This document shows, piece after piece, positions 41,890 through 53,484 of a stretch of DNA of 64,000 bases (position 1 is the first letter of the stretch; each line of letters starts with the position of its first letter). A program made the translations under genes and the position numbers. Source of the DNA: Rhipicephalus microplus (taxonomy: Eukaryota > Arthropoda > Arachnida > Ixodida > Ixodidae); the NCBI RefSeq assembly GCF_043290135.1, contig NC_134701.1, forward strand, positions 61,004,502-61,068,501, written 5' to 3'. Below the pieces are notes generated by a model, which did not search any database, had not been told where the DNA came from, and saw only the letters and a program-made list of their open reading frames with translations.

Positions 41890-44800
41890 GCCCACAGACT
41901 GCATGGATATAGTATGTCAGCCAGTTTGAAGATTTTATGATTACGAAGCCGCTTGATGTTTCAAATTTTTCATCATTATCAGTGAGACTTTGAAGGTTCA
42001 TTAGAAGCGATAGACGGTCTGTGTAAATGTGGGCTGGCGTGCTAAAGTTACTTGTAAATACGAAATTGAGTGCTTCTTGGAATGCAAATAATTCCGTGTC
42101 GTATTTGCTTGAAGACCTACGGATCTGAGTTTTCCTGACAGTTATGATTTTTTCATTCTTTGTCTAAGCAATATATGCAACTCCCGCGTGTATGACGTGT
42201 ATTAGCTGTCAGTGTATGCGTGAATGACATTTGTTTTGAAAATAACTGCTTCTTGTGATGGTGAGAGTTTAGTGAAACTAAATTTATATTTTAAATGGGG
42301 TGATGAGCCCACCGACTGCATGGATATAGTATGTCAGCCAGTTTGAAGATTGTATGGTTACGAAGCCGCTTGATGTTTCAAATTTTTCATCATTATCAGT
42401 GAGACTTTGAAGGTTCATTAGAAGCGATAGACGGTCTGTGTAAATGTGGGCTGGCGTGCTAAAGTTACTTGTAAATACGAAATTGAGTGCTTCTTGGAAT
42501 GTAAATAATTGCGTGTCGTATTCGCTTGAAGAGCTACGGATCTGAGTTTTCCTGACAGTTATGATTTTTTCATTCTTTGTCTAAGCAATATATGCCACTC
42601 CCGCGTGTATGACGTGTATTAGCTGTCAGTGTATACGTGAATGACATTTGTTTTGAAAATAACTGCTTCTTGTTAACTGCTTCTTGTGATGGTGAGAGTT
42701 TAGTGAAACTAAATTTATATTTTAAATGGGGTGATGAGCCCACAGACTGCATGGATATAGTATGTCAGCCAGTTTGAAGATTGTATGGTTACGAAGCCGC
42801 TTGATGTTTCAAATTTTTCTTCATTATCAGTGAGACCTTGAAGGTTCATTAGAAGCGATAGACGGTCTGTGTAAATGTGGGCTGGCGTGCTAAAGTTACT
42901 TGTAAATACGAAATTGAGTGCTTCTTGGAATGCAAATAATTGCGTTTCGTATTCGCTTGAAGAGCTACGGATCTGAGTTTTCCTGACAGTTATGATTTTT
43001 TCATCCTTTGTCAAAGCAATATATGCCACTCCCGCCGTGTATGACGTGTATGAGCTGTCAGTGTATGCGTGAATGACTTTTGTTTTGAAAATAACTGCTT
43101 GTTTTGATGGTGAGAGTTTAGTGAAACTAAATATATATTTTTAATGGGGTGATGAGCCCACAGATTGCATGGATATAGTATATAAGCCAGTTTGAAGATT
43201 GTATGGTTACGAAGCCGCTTGATGTTTCAAAATTTTCATCATTATCAGTGAGACTTTGAAGGTTCATTAAAAGCGGTAGACGGTCTGTGTAAATGTGGGC
43301 TGGCGTGCTAAAGCTACTTGTAAATACGAACTGGAGTGCTTCTTGGAATGCAAATAATTCCGTGTCGTATTCGCTTGAAGAGCTACGGATCTGAGTTTTC
43401 CTGACACTGATGATTTTTTCATTCTTTGTCTAAGCAATATATGCCACTCCCGCGTGTATGACGTGTATGAGCTGTCAGTGTATACGTGAATGACATTTGT
43501 TTTGTAAATAACTGCTTCTTGTGATGGTGAGAGTTTAGTAAAACTAAATTTATTTCTTTATTGGGGTGAAGAGTGCACAGACTGTATGGATATAGTATGT
43601 CAGCCAGTTTGAAGATTTTATGATTACGAAGCCGCTTGATGTTTCAAATTTTTCATCATTATCAGTGAGACTTTGAAGGTTCATTAGAAGCGATAGACGG
43701 TCTGTGTAAATGTGGGCTGGCGTGCTAAAGTTACTTGTAAATACGAAATTGAGTGCTTCTTGGAATGCAAATAATTCCGTGTCGTATTTGCTTGAAGACC
43801 TACGGATCTGAGTTTTCCTGACAGTTATGATTTTTTCATTCTTTGTCTAAGCAATATATGCCACTCCCGCGTGTATGACGTGTATTAGCTGTCAGTGTAT
43901 ACGTGAATGACATTTGTTTTGAAAATAACTGCTTCTTGTGATGGTGAGAGTTTAGTGAAACTAAATTTATATTTTAAATGGGGCGATGAGCCCACCGACT
44001 GCATGGATATAGTATGTCAGCCAGTTTGAAGATTGTATGGTTACGAAGCCGCTTGAAGTTTCTAATTTTTCTTCAATATCAGTGAGACCTTGAAGGTTCA
44101 TTAGAAGCGATAGACGGTCTGTGTAAATGTGGGCTGGCGTGCTAAAGTAACTTGTAAATACGAAATGGAGTGCTTCTTGGAATGCAAATAATTCCGTGTC
44201 GTATTCGCTTGAAGAACTACGGACCTGAGTTTTCCTGACAGTTATGATTTTTTCATCCTTTGTCAAAGCAATATATGCCACTCCCGCCGTGTATGACGTG
44301 TATGAGCTGTCAGTGTATACGTGAATGACTTTTGTTTTGAAAATACCTGCTTCTTGTGATGGTGAGAGTTTAGTGAAACTAAATTTATATTTTTAATGGG
44401 GTGATGAGCCCACAGACTGCATGGATATAGTATGTCAGCCAGTTTGAAGATGGTATGGTTACGAAGCCGCTTGATGTCTCAAATTTTTCTTCATTATCAG
44501 TGAGACTTTGAAGGTTCATTAGAAGCGATAGACGGTCTGTGTAAATGTGGGCTGGCGTGCTAAAGTTACTTGTAAATACGAAATTGAGTGCTTCTTGGAA
44601 TGATTGATTGATTGATATGTGGGGTTTAACGTCCCAAAACCACTATATGATTATGAGAGACGCCGTAGTGGAGGACTCCGGAAATTTTGACCACCTGGGG
44701 TTCTTTAACGTGCACCCAAATCTGAGCACACGGGCCTACAACATTTCCGCCTCCATCGGAAATGCAGCCGCCGCAGCCGGGATTTGAACCCGCGACCTGC

Positions 44801-45581
44801 GGGTCAGCAGCCGAGTACCTTAGCCACTAGACCACCACGGCGGGGCTTCTTGGAATGCAATTAATTGCGTTTCGTATTCGCTTGAAAAGCTACGGATCTG
44901 AGTTTTCCTGACAGTTATGATTTTTTTTTTCATCCTTTGTCAAAGCAATATATGCCACTCCCGCCGTGTATGACGTGTATGAGCCGTCAGTGTATACGTG
45001 AATGACATTTGTTTTGAAAATAACTGCTTCTTGTGATGGTGAGAGTTTAATGAAACTAAATTTATATTTTTAATGGGGTGATGAGCCCACAGACTGCATG
45101 GATATAGTATGTCAGCCAGTTTGAAGATTTTATGATTACGAAGCCGCTTGATGTTTCAAACTTTTCTTCATTATCAGTGAGACTTTGAAGGTTCATTAGA
45201 TTAGAAGCGATAGACGGTCTGTGTAAATGTGGGCTGGCGTGCTAAAGTAACTTGTAAATACGAAATGGAGTGCTTCTTGGAATGCAAATAATTGCGTGTC
45301 GTATTCGCTTGAAGAGCTACGGATCTGAGTTTTTCTGACAGTTATGATTTTTTCATCCTTTGTCAAAGCAATATATGCCACTCCCGCCGTGTATGACGTG
45401 TATGAGCTGTCAGTGTAAACGTGAATGACTTTTGTTTTGAAACTAACTGCTTCTTGTGATGGTGAGAGTTTAGTGAAACTAAATTTATATTTTTAATGGG
45501 GTGATGAGCCCAGAGACTGCATGTATATAGTATGTCAGCCAGTTTGAAGATTGTATGGTTACGAAGCCGCTTGATGTTTCA
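41890..45581 (-). repeat. SINE-bearing higher-order block, partner of 47173-50863
   Basis: This 3.7-kb block is copied 5283 bp downstream. Both copies carry the 14-bp duplication unit, the same SINE at the same base with the same target-site duplication, the same 10-T run near 44931/50203, and the 5-bp attag duplication. Differences are very few: for example one G lost in ggtgaagttt near 50323, and aaagcaat versus aatgcaat near 50648. Confidence 0.88.
44603..44844 (-). mobile_element. tRNA-derived SINE, tick Ruka-type, copy 1
   Basis: This 242-bp insert is GC-rich compared with the array and is on the minus strand. Its 5' end (GCCCCGCCGTGGTGG) carries a Pol III box A (TGGTCTAGTGG, within 44818-44834) and box B (GGTTCAAATCC, 44780-44790). 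The body contains caacatttccgcctccatcgg and ends in a (TCAA)n-like tail (forward ttgattgattga). A 13-bp target-site duplication, gcttcttggaatg, flanks it at 44590-44602 and 44845-44857, which is the mark of LINE-driven retroposition. I recognise the sequence as a very abundant tRNA-related SINE of ixodid ticks; the family name is from memory. It is not a functional tRNA gene. Confidence 0.92.
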
Positions 45582-46760
45582 AAATTTTCATCATTATCAG
45601 TGAGACTTTGAAGGTTCATTAAAAGCGGTAGACGGTCTGTGTAAATGTGGGCTGGCGTGCGCTACTTGTAAATACGAAATTGAGTGCTTCTTGGAATGCA
45701 AATAATTCCGTGTCGTATTCGCTTGAAGAGCTACGGATCTGAGTTTTCCTGACACTGATGATTTTTTCATTCTTTGTCTAAGCAATATATGCCACTCCCG
45801 CGTGTATGACGTGTATGAGCTGTCAGTGTATACGTGAATGACATTTGTTTTGTAAATAACTGCTTCTTGTGATGGTGAGAGTTTAGTAAAACTAAATTTA
45901 TTTCTTTATTGGGGTGAAGAGTGCACAGACTGTATGGATATAGTATGTCAGCCAGTTTGAAGATTTTATGATTACGAAGCCGCTTGATGTTTCAAATTTT
46001 TCATCATTATCAGTGAGACTTTGAAGGTTCATTAGAAGCGATAGACGGTCTGTGTAAATGTGGGCTGGCGTGCTAAAGTTACTTGTAAATACGAAATTGA
46101 GTGCTTCTTGGAATGCAAATAATTCCGTGTCGTATTTGCTTGAAGACCTACGGATCTGAGTTTTCCTGACAGTTATGATTTTTTCATTCTTTGTCTAAGC
46201 AATATATGCCACTCCCGCGTGTATGACGTGTATTAGCAGTCAGTGTATACGTGAATGACATTTGTTTTGAAAATAACTGCTTCTTGTGATGGTGAGAGTT
46301 TAGTGAAACTAAATTTATATTTTTAATGGGGTGATGAGCCCACAGACTGCATGGATATAGTATGTCAGCCAGTTTGAAGATTTTATGATTACGAAGCCGC
46401 TTGATGTTTCAAATTTTTCATCATTATCAGTGAGGCTTTGAAGGTTCATTAGAAGCGATAGACGGTCTGTGTAAATGTGGGCTGGCGTGCTAAAGTAACT
46501 TGTAAATACGAAATGGAGTGCTTCTTGGAATGCAAATAATTCCGTGTCGTATTCGCTTGAAGAACTACGGACCTGAGTTTTCCTGACAGTTATGATTTTT
46601 TCATCCTTTGTCAAAGCAATATATGCCACTCCCGCCGTGTATGACGTGTATGAGCTGTCAGTGTATACGTGAATGACTTTTGTTTTGAAACTAACTGCTT
46701 CTTGTGATGGTGAGAGTTTAGTGAAACTAAATTTATATTTTTAATGGGGTGATGAGCCCA
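45540..46760 (-). repeat. Higher-order segment, partner of 51671-52891
   Basis: The offset is 6131 bp over about three units. Both copies carry the rare 4-bp deletion (gcgtgcgctac), the tttgtaaataact variant, the tttatttctttattgggg junction, and the gaactacggacctgag unit (ORFs 46315-46629 and 52446-52760, which translate identically). The match ends where one has cccacagattgc and the other cccagagactgc. Confidence 0.75.
45657..45664. repeat. 4-bp deletion marker (gcgtgcgctac) shared with 51788-51795
   Basis: Most units read gcgtgctaaagctac here; this unit lacks 4 bases and reads gcgtgcgctac. The only other occurrence I noticed is 6131 bp downstream, near 51788. The deletion shifts the minus-strand frame and yields the spurious 62-codon ORFs at 45597-45785 and 51728-51916 (MLRQRMKKSS...). 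Confidence 0.75.
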
Positions 46761-47172
46761 CAGATTGCATGGATATAGTATATAAGCCAGTTTGAAGATT
46801 GTATGGTTACGAAGCCGCTTGATGTTTCAAAATTTTCATCATTATCAGTGAGACTTTGAAGGTTCATTAAAAGCGGTAGACGGTCTGTGTAAATGTGGGC
46901 TGGCGTGCTAAAGCTACTTGTAAATACGAACTGGAGTGCTTTTTGGAATGCAAATAATTCCGTGTCGTATTCGCTTGAAGAGCTACGGATCTGAGTTTTC
47001 CTGACACTGATGATTTTTTCATTCTTTGTCTAAGCAATATATGCCACTCCCGCGTGTATGACGTGTATGAGCTGTCAGTGTATACGTGAATGACATTTGT
47101 TTTGTAAATAACTGCTTCTTGTGATGGTGAGAGTTTAGTAAAACTAAATTTATTTCTTTATTGCGGTGAAGA

Positions 47173-50100
47173 GTGCACAGACTGCATGGATATAGTATGT
47201 CAGCCAGTTTGAAGATTTTATGATTACGAAGCCGCTTGATGTTTCAAATTTTTCATCATTATCAGTGAGACTTTGAAGGTTCATTAGAAGCGATAGACGG
47301 TCTGTGTAAATGTGGGCTGGCGTGCTAAAGTTACTTGTAAATACGAAATTGAGTGCTTCTTGGAATGCAAATAATTCCGTGTCGTATTTGCTTGAAGACC
47401 TACGGATCTGAGTTTTCCTGACAGTTATGATTTTTTCATTCTTTGTCTAAGCAATATATGCAACTCCCGCGTGTATGACGTGTATTAGCTGTCAGTGTAT
47501 GCGTGAATGACATTTGTTTTGAAAATAACTGCTTCTTGTGATGGTGAGAGTTTAGTGAAACTAAATTTATATTTTAAATGGGGTGATGAGCCCACCGACT
47601 GCATGGATATAGTATGTCAGCCAGTTTGAAGATTGTATGGTTACGAAGCCGCTTGATGTTTCAAATTTTTCATCATTATCAGTGAGACTTTGAAGGTTCA
47701 TTAGAAGCGATAGACGGTCTGTGTAAATGTGGGCTGGCGTGCTAAAGTTACTTGTAAATACGAAATTGAGTGCTTCTTGGAATGTAAATAATTGCGTGTC
47801 GTATTCGCTTGAAGAGCTACGGATCTGAGTTTTCCTGACAGTTATGATTTTTTCATTCTTTGTCTAAGCAATATATGCCACTCCCGCGTGTATGACGTGT
47901 ATTAGCTGTCAGTGTATACGTGAATGACATTTGTTTTGAAAATAACTGCTTCTTGTTAACTGCTTCTTGTGATGGTGAGAGTTTAGTGAAACTAAATTTA
48001 TATTTTAAATGGGGTGATGAGCCCACAGACTGCATGGATATAGTATGTCAGCCAGTTTGAAGATTGTATGGTTACGAAGCCGCTTGATGTTTCAAATTTT
48101 TCTTCATTATCAGTGAGACCTTGAAGGTTCATTAGAAGCGATAGACGGTCTGTGTAAATGTGGGCTGGCGTGCTAAAGTTACTTGTAAATACGAAATTGA
48201 GTGCTTCTTGGAATGCAAATAATTGCGTTTCGTATTCGCTTGAAGAGCTACGGATCTGAGTTTTCCTGACAGTTATGATTTTTTCATCCTTTGTCAAAGC
48301 AATATATGCCACTCCCGCCGTGTATGACGTGTATGAGCTGTCAGTGTATGCGTGAATGACTTTTGTTTTGAAAATAACTGCTTCTTTTGATGGTGAGAGT
48401 TTAGTGAAACTAAATATATATTTTTAATGGGGTGATGAGCCCACAGATTGCATGGATATAGTATATAAGCCAGTTTGAAGATTGTATGGTTACGAAGCCG
48501 CTTGATGTTTCAAAATTTTCATCATTATCAGTGAGACTTTGAAGGTTCATTAAAAGCGGTAGACGGTCTGTGTAAATGTGGGCTGGCGTGCTAAAGCTAC
48601 TTGTAAATACGAACTGGAGTGCTTCTTGGAATGCAAATAATTCCGTGTCGTATTCGCTTGAAGAGCTACGGATCTGAGTTTTCCTGACACTGATGATTTT
48701 TTCATTCTTTGTCTAAGCAATATATGCCACTCCCGCGTGTATGACGTGTATGAGCTGTCAGTGTATACGTGAATGACATTTGTTTTGTAAATAACTGCTT
48801 CTTGTGATGGTGAGAGTTTAGTAAAACTAAATTTATTTCTTTATTGGGGTGAAGAGTGCACAGACTGTATGGATATAGTATGTCAGCCAGTTTGAAGATT
48901 TTATGATTACGAAGCCGCTTGATGTTTCAAATTTTTCATCATTATCAGTGAGACTTTGAAGGTTCATTAGAAGCGATAGACGGTCTGTGTAAATGTGGGC
49001 TGGCGTGCTAAAGTTACTTGTAAATACGAAATTGAGTGCTTCTTGGAATGCAAATAATTCCGTGTCGTATTTGCTTGAAGACCTACGGATCTGAGTTTTC
49101 CTGACAGTTATGATTTTTTCATTCTTTGTCTAAGCAATATATGCCACTCCCGCGTGTATGACGTGTATTAGCTGTCAGTGTATACGTGAATGACATTTGT
49201 TTTGAAAATAACTGCTTCTTGTGATGGTGAGAGTTTAGTGAAACTAAATTTATATTTTAAATGGGGCGATGAGCCCACCGACTGCATGGATATAGTATGT
49301 CAGCCAGTTTGAAGATTGTATGGTTACGAAGCCGCTTGAAGTTTCTAATTTTTCTTCAATATCAGTGAGACCTTGAAGGTTCATTAGAAGCGATAGACGG
49401 TCTGTGTAAATGTGGGCTGGCGTGCTAAAGTAACTTGTAAATACGAAATGGAGTGCTTCTTGGAATGCAAATAATTCCGTGTCGTATTCGCTTGAAGAAC
49501 TACGGACCTGAGTTTTCCTGACAGTTATGATTTTTTCATCCTTTGTCAAAGCAATATATGCCACTCCCGCCGTGTATGACGTGTATGAGCTGTCAGTGTA
49601 TACGTGAATGACTTTTGTTTTGAAAATACCTGCTTCTTGTGATGGTGAGAGTTTAGTGAAACTAAATTTATATTTTTAATGGGGTGATGAGCCCACAGAC
49701 TGCATGGATATAGTATGTCAGCCAGTTTGAAGATGGTATGGTTACGAAGCCGCTTGATGTCTCAAATTTTTCTTCATTATCAGTGAGACTTTGAAGGTTC
49801 ATTAGAAGCGATAGACGGTCTGTGTAAATGTGGGCTGGCGTGCTAAAGTTACTTGTAAATACGAAATTGAGTGCTTCTTGGAATGATTGATTGATTGATA
49901 TGTGGGGTTTAACGTCCCAAAACCACTATATGATTATGAGAGACGCCGTAGTGGAGGACTCCGGAAATTTTGACCACCTGGGGTTCTTTAACGTGCACCC
50001 AAATCTGAGCACACGGGCCTACAACATTTCCGCCTCCATCGGAAATGCAGCCGCCGCAGCCGGGATTTGAACCCGCGACCTGCGGGTCAGCAGCCGAGTA

Positions 50101-50863
50101 CCTTAGCCACTAGACCACCACGGCGGGGCTTCTTGGAATGCAATTAATTGCGTTTCGTATTCGCTTGAAAAGCTACGGATCTGAGTTTTCCTGACAGTTA
50201 TGATTTTTTTTTTCATCCTTTGTCAAAGCAATATATGCCACTCCCGCCGTGTATGACGTGTATGAGCCGTCAGTGTATACGTGAATGACATTTGTTTTGA
50301 AAATAACTGCTTCTTGTGATGGTGAAGTTTAATGAAACTAAATTTATATTTTTAATGGGGTGATGAGCCCACAGACTGCATGGATATAGTATGTCAGCCA
50401 GTTTGAAGATTTTATGATTACGAAGCCGCTTGATGTTTCAAACTTTTCTTCATTATCAGTGAGACTTTGAAGGTTCATTAGATTAGAAGCGATAGACGGT
50501 CTGTGTAAATGTGGGCTGGCGTGCTAAAGTAACTTGTAAATACGAAATGGAGTGCTTCTTGGAATGCAAATAATTGCGTGTCGTATTCGCTTGAAGAGCT
50601 ACGGATCTGAGTTTTTCTGACAGTTATGATTTTTTCATCCTTTGTCAATGCAATATATGCCACTCCCGCCGTGTATGACGTGTATGAGCTGTCAGTGTAA
50701 ACGTGAATGACTTTTGTTTTGAAACTAACTGCTTCTTGTGATGGTGAGAGTTTAGTGAAACTAAATTTATATTTTTAATGGGGTGATGAGCCCAGAGACT
50801 GCATGTATATAGTATGTCAGCCAGTTTGAAGATTGTATGGTTACGAAGCCGCTTGATGTTTCA
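47173..50863 (-). repeat. SINE-bearing higher-order block, second copy
   Basis: This is the downstream copy of 41890-45581. The left border falls near 47173, where the other copy reads aattgatatttttaatgg and this one aatttatttctttattg. The right border falls near 50863, where caaaattttcatc in the first copy is caaatttttcatc here. The borders do not coincide with unit junctions in any obvious way, as expected from homologous misalignment of units. Confidence 0.85.
49886..50127 (-). mobile_element. tRNA-derived SINE, tick Ruka-type, copy 2 (duplicated with its host block)
   Basis: It has the same length, orientation, box A and box B as the copy at 44603-44844, and lies exactly 5283 bp downstream. 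The same 13-bp target-site duplication surrounds it (49873-49885 and 50128-50140) in the same unit context. An independent insertion would not reuse the same site and share the neighbouring 10-T run, so this copy arose by duplication of the satellite block, not by transposition. Confidence 0.92.
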
Positions 50864-53484
50864 AATTTTTCATCATTATCAGTGAGACTTTGAAGGTTCA
50901 TTAGAAGCGATAGACGGTCTGTGTAAATGTGGGCTGGCGTGCTAAAGTTACTTGTAAATACGAAATTGAGTGCTTCTTGGAATGTAAATAATTGCGTGTC
51001 GTATTCGCTTGAAGAGCTACGGATCTGAGTTTTCCTGACAGTTATGATTTTTTCATTCTTTGTCTAAGCAATATATGCCACTCCCGCGTGTATGACGTGT
51101 ATTAGCTGTCAGTGTATACGTGAATGACATTTGTTTTGAAAATAACTGCTTCTTGTTAACTGCTTCTTGTGATGGTGAGAGTTTAGTGAAACTAAATTTA
51201 TATTTTAAATGGGGTGATGAGCCCACAGACTGCATGGATATAGTATGTCAGCCAGTTTGAAGATTGTATGGTTACGAAGCCGCTTGATGTTTCAAATTTT
51301 TCTTCATTATCAGTGAGACCTTGAAGGTTCATTAGAAGCGATAGACGGTCTGTGTAAATGTGGGCTGGCGTGCTAAAGTTACTTGTAAATACGAAATTGA
51401 GTGCTTCTTGGAATGCAAATAATTGCGTTTCGTATTCGCTTGAAGAGCTACGGATCTGAGTTTTCCTGACAGTTATGATTTTTTCATCCTTTGTCAAAGC
51501 AATATATGCCACTCCCGCCGTGTATGACGTGTATGAGCTGTCAGTGTATGCGTGAATGACTTTTGTTTTGAAAATAACTGCTTCTTTTGATGGTGAGAGT
51601 TTAGTGAAACTAAATATATATTTTTAATGGGGTGGTGAGCCCACAGATTGCATGGATATAGTATATAAGCCAGTTTGAAGATTGTATGGTTACGAAGCCG
51701 CTTGATGTTTCAAAATTTTCATCATTATCAGTGAGACTTTGAAGGTTCATTAAAAGCGGTAGACGGTCTGTGTAAATGTGGGCTGGCGTGCGCTACTTGT
51801 AAATACGAACTGGAGTGCTTCTTGGAATGCAAATAATTCCGTGTCGTATTCGCTTGAAGAGCTACGGATCTGAGTTTTCCTGACACTGATGATTTTTTCA
51901 TTCTTTGTCTAAGCAATATATGCCACTCCCGCGTGTATGACGTGTATGAGCTGTCAGTGTATACGTGAATGACATTTGTTTTGTAAATAACTGCTTCTTG
52001 TGATGGTGAGAGTTTAGTAAAACTAAATTTATTTCTTTATTGGGGTGAAGAGTGCACAGACTGTATGGATATAGTATGTCAGCCAGTTTGAAGATTTTAT
52101 GATTACGAAGCCGCTTGATGTTTCAAATTTTTCATCATTATCAGTGAGACTTTGAAGGTTCATTAGAAGCGATAGACGGTCTGTGTAAATGTGGGCTGGC
52201 GTGCTAAAGTTACTTGTAAATACGAAATTGAGTGCTTCTTGGAATGCAAATAATTCCGTGTCGTATTTGCTTGAAGACCTACGGATCTGAGTTTTCCTGA
52301 CAGTTATGATTTTTTCATTCTTTGTCTAAGCAATATATGCCACTCCCGCGTGTATGACGTGTATTAGCTGTCAGTGTATACGTGAATGACATTTGTTTTG
52401 AAAATAACTGCTTCTTGTGATGGTGAGAGTTTAGTGAAACTAAATTTATATTTTTAATGGGGTGATGAGCCCACAGACTGCATGGATATAGTATGTCAGC
52501 CAGTTTGAAGATTTTATGATTACGAAGCCGCTTGATGTTTCAAATTTTTCATCATTATCAGTGAGGCTTTGAAGGTTCATTAGAAGCGATAGACGGTCTG
52601 TGTAAATGTGGGCTGGCGTGCTAAAGTAACTTGTAAATACGAAATGGAGTGCTTCTTGGAATGCAAATAATTCCGTGTCGTATTCGCTTGAAGAACTACG
52701 GACCTGAGTTTTCCTGACAGTTATGATTTTTTCATCCTTTGTCAAAGCAATATATGCCACTCCCGCCGTGTATGACGTGTATGAGCTGTCAGTGTATACG
52801 TGAATGACTTTTGTTTTGAAACTAACTGCTTCTTGTGATGGTGAGAGTTTAGTGAAACTAAATTTATATTTTTAATGGGGTGATGAGCCCAGAGACTGCA
52901 TGTATATAGTATGTCAGCCAGTTTGAAGATTGTATGGTTACGAAGCCGCTTGATGTTTCAAATTTTTCATCATTATCAGTGAGACTTTGAAGGTTCATTA
53001 GAAGCGATAGACGGTCTGTGTAAATGTGGGCTGGCGTGCTAAAGTTACTTGTAAATACGAAATTGAGTGCTTCTTGGAATGTAAATAATTGCGTGTCGTA
53101 TTCGCTTGAAGAGCTACGGATCTGAGTTTTCCTGACAGTTATGATTTTTTCATTCTTTGTCTAAGCAATATATGCCACTCCCGCGTGTATGACGTGTATT
53201 AGCTGTCAGTGTATACGTGAATGACATTTGTTTTGAAAATAACTGCTTCTTGTTAACTGCTTCTTGTGATGGTGAGAGTTTAGTGAAACTAAATTTATAT
53301 TTTAAATGGGGTGATGAGCCCACAGACTGCATGGATATAGTATGTCAGCCAGTTTGAAGATTGTATGGTTACGAAGCCGCTTGATGTTTCAAATTTTTGT
53401 TCATTATCAGTGAGACCTTGAAGGTTCATTAGAAGCGATAGACGGTCTGTGTAAATGTGGGCTGGCGTGCTAAGTTACTTGTAA

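Noticed and set aside
44780..44844. Functional tRNA gene in the SINE head
   Set aside because: Box A and box B are present, but I could not form a convincing anticodon arm. The sequence continues into a SINE body with tail and target-site duplication.
45597..45785. 62-codon ORF (MLRQRMKKSS...), also at 51728-51916
   Set aside because: It is an off-frame shadow made by a 4-bp deletion in a duplicated block, with no similarity to a known protein that I can see.
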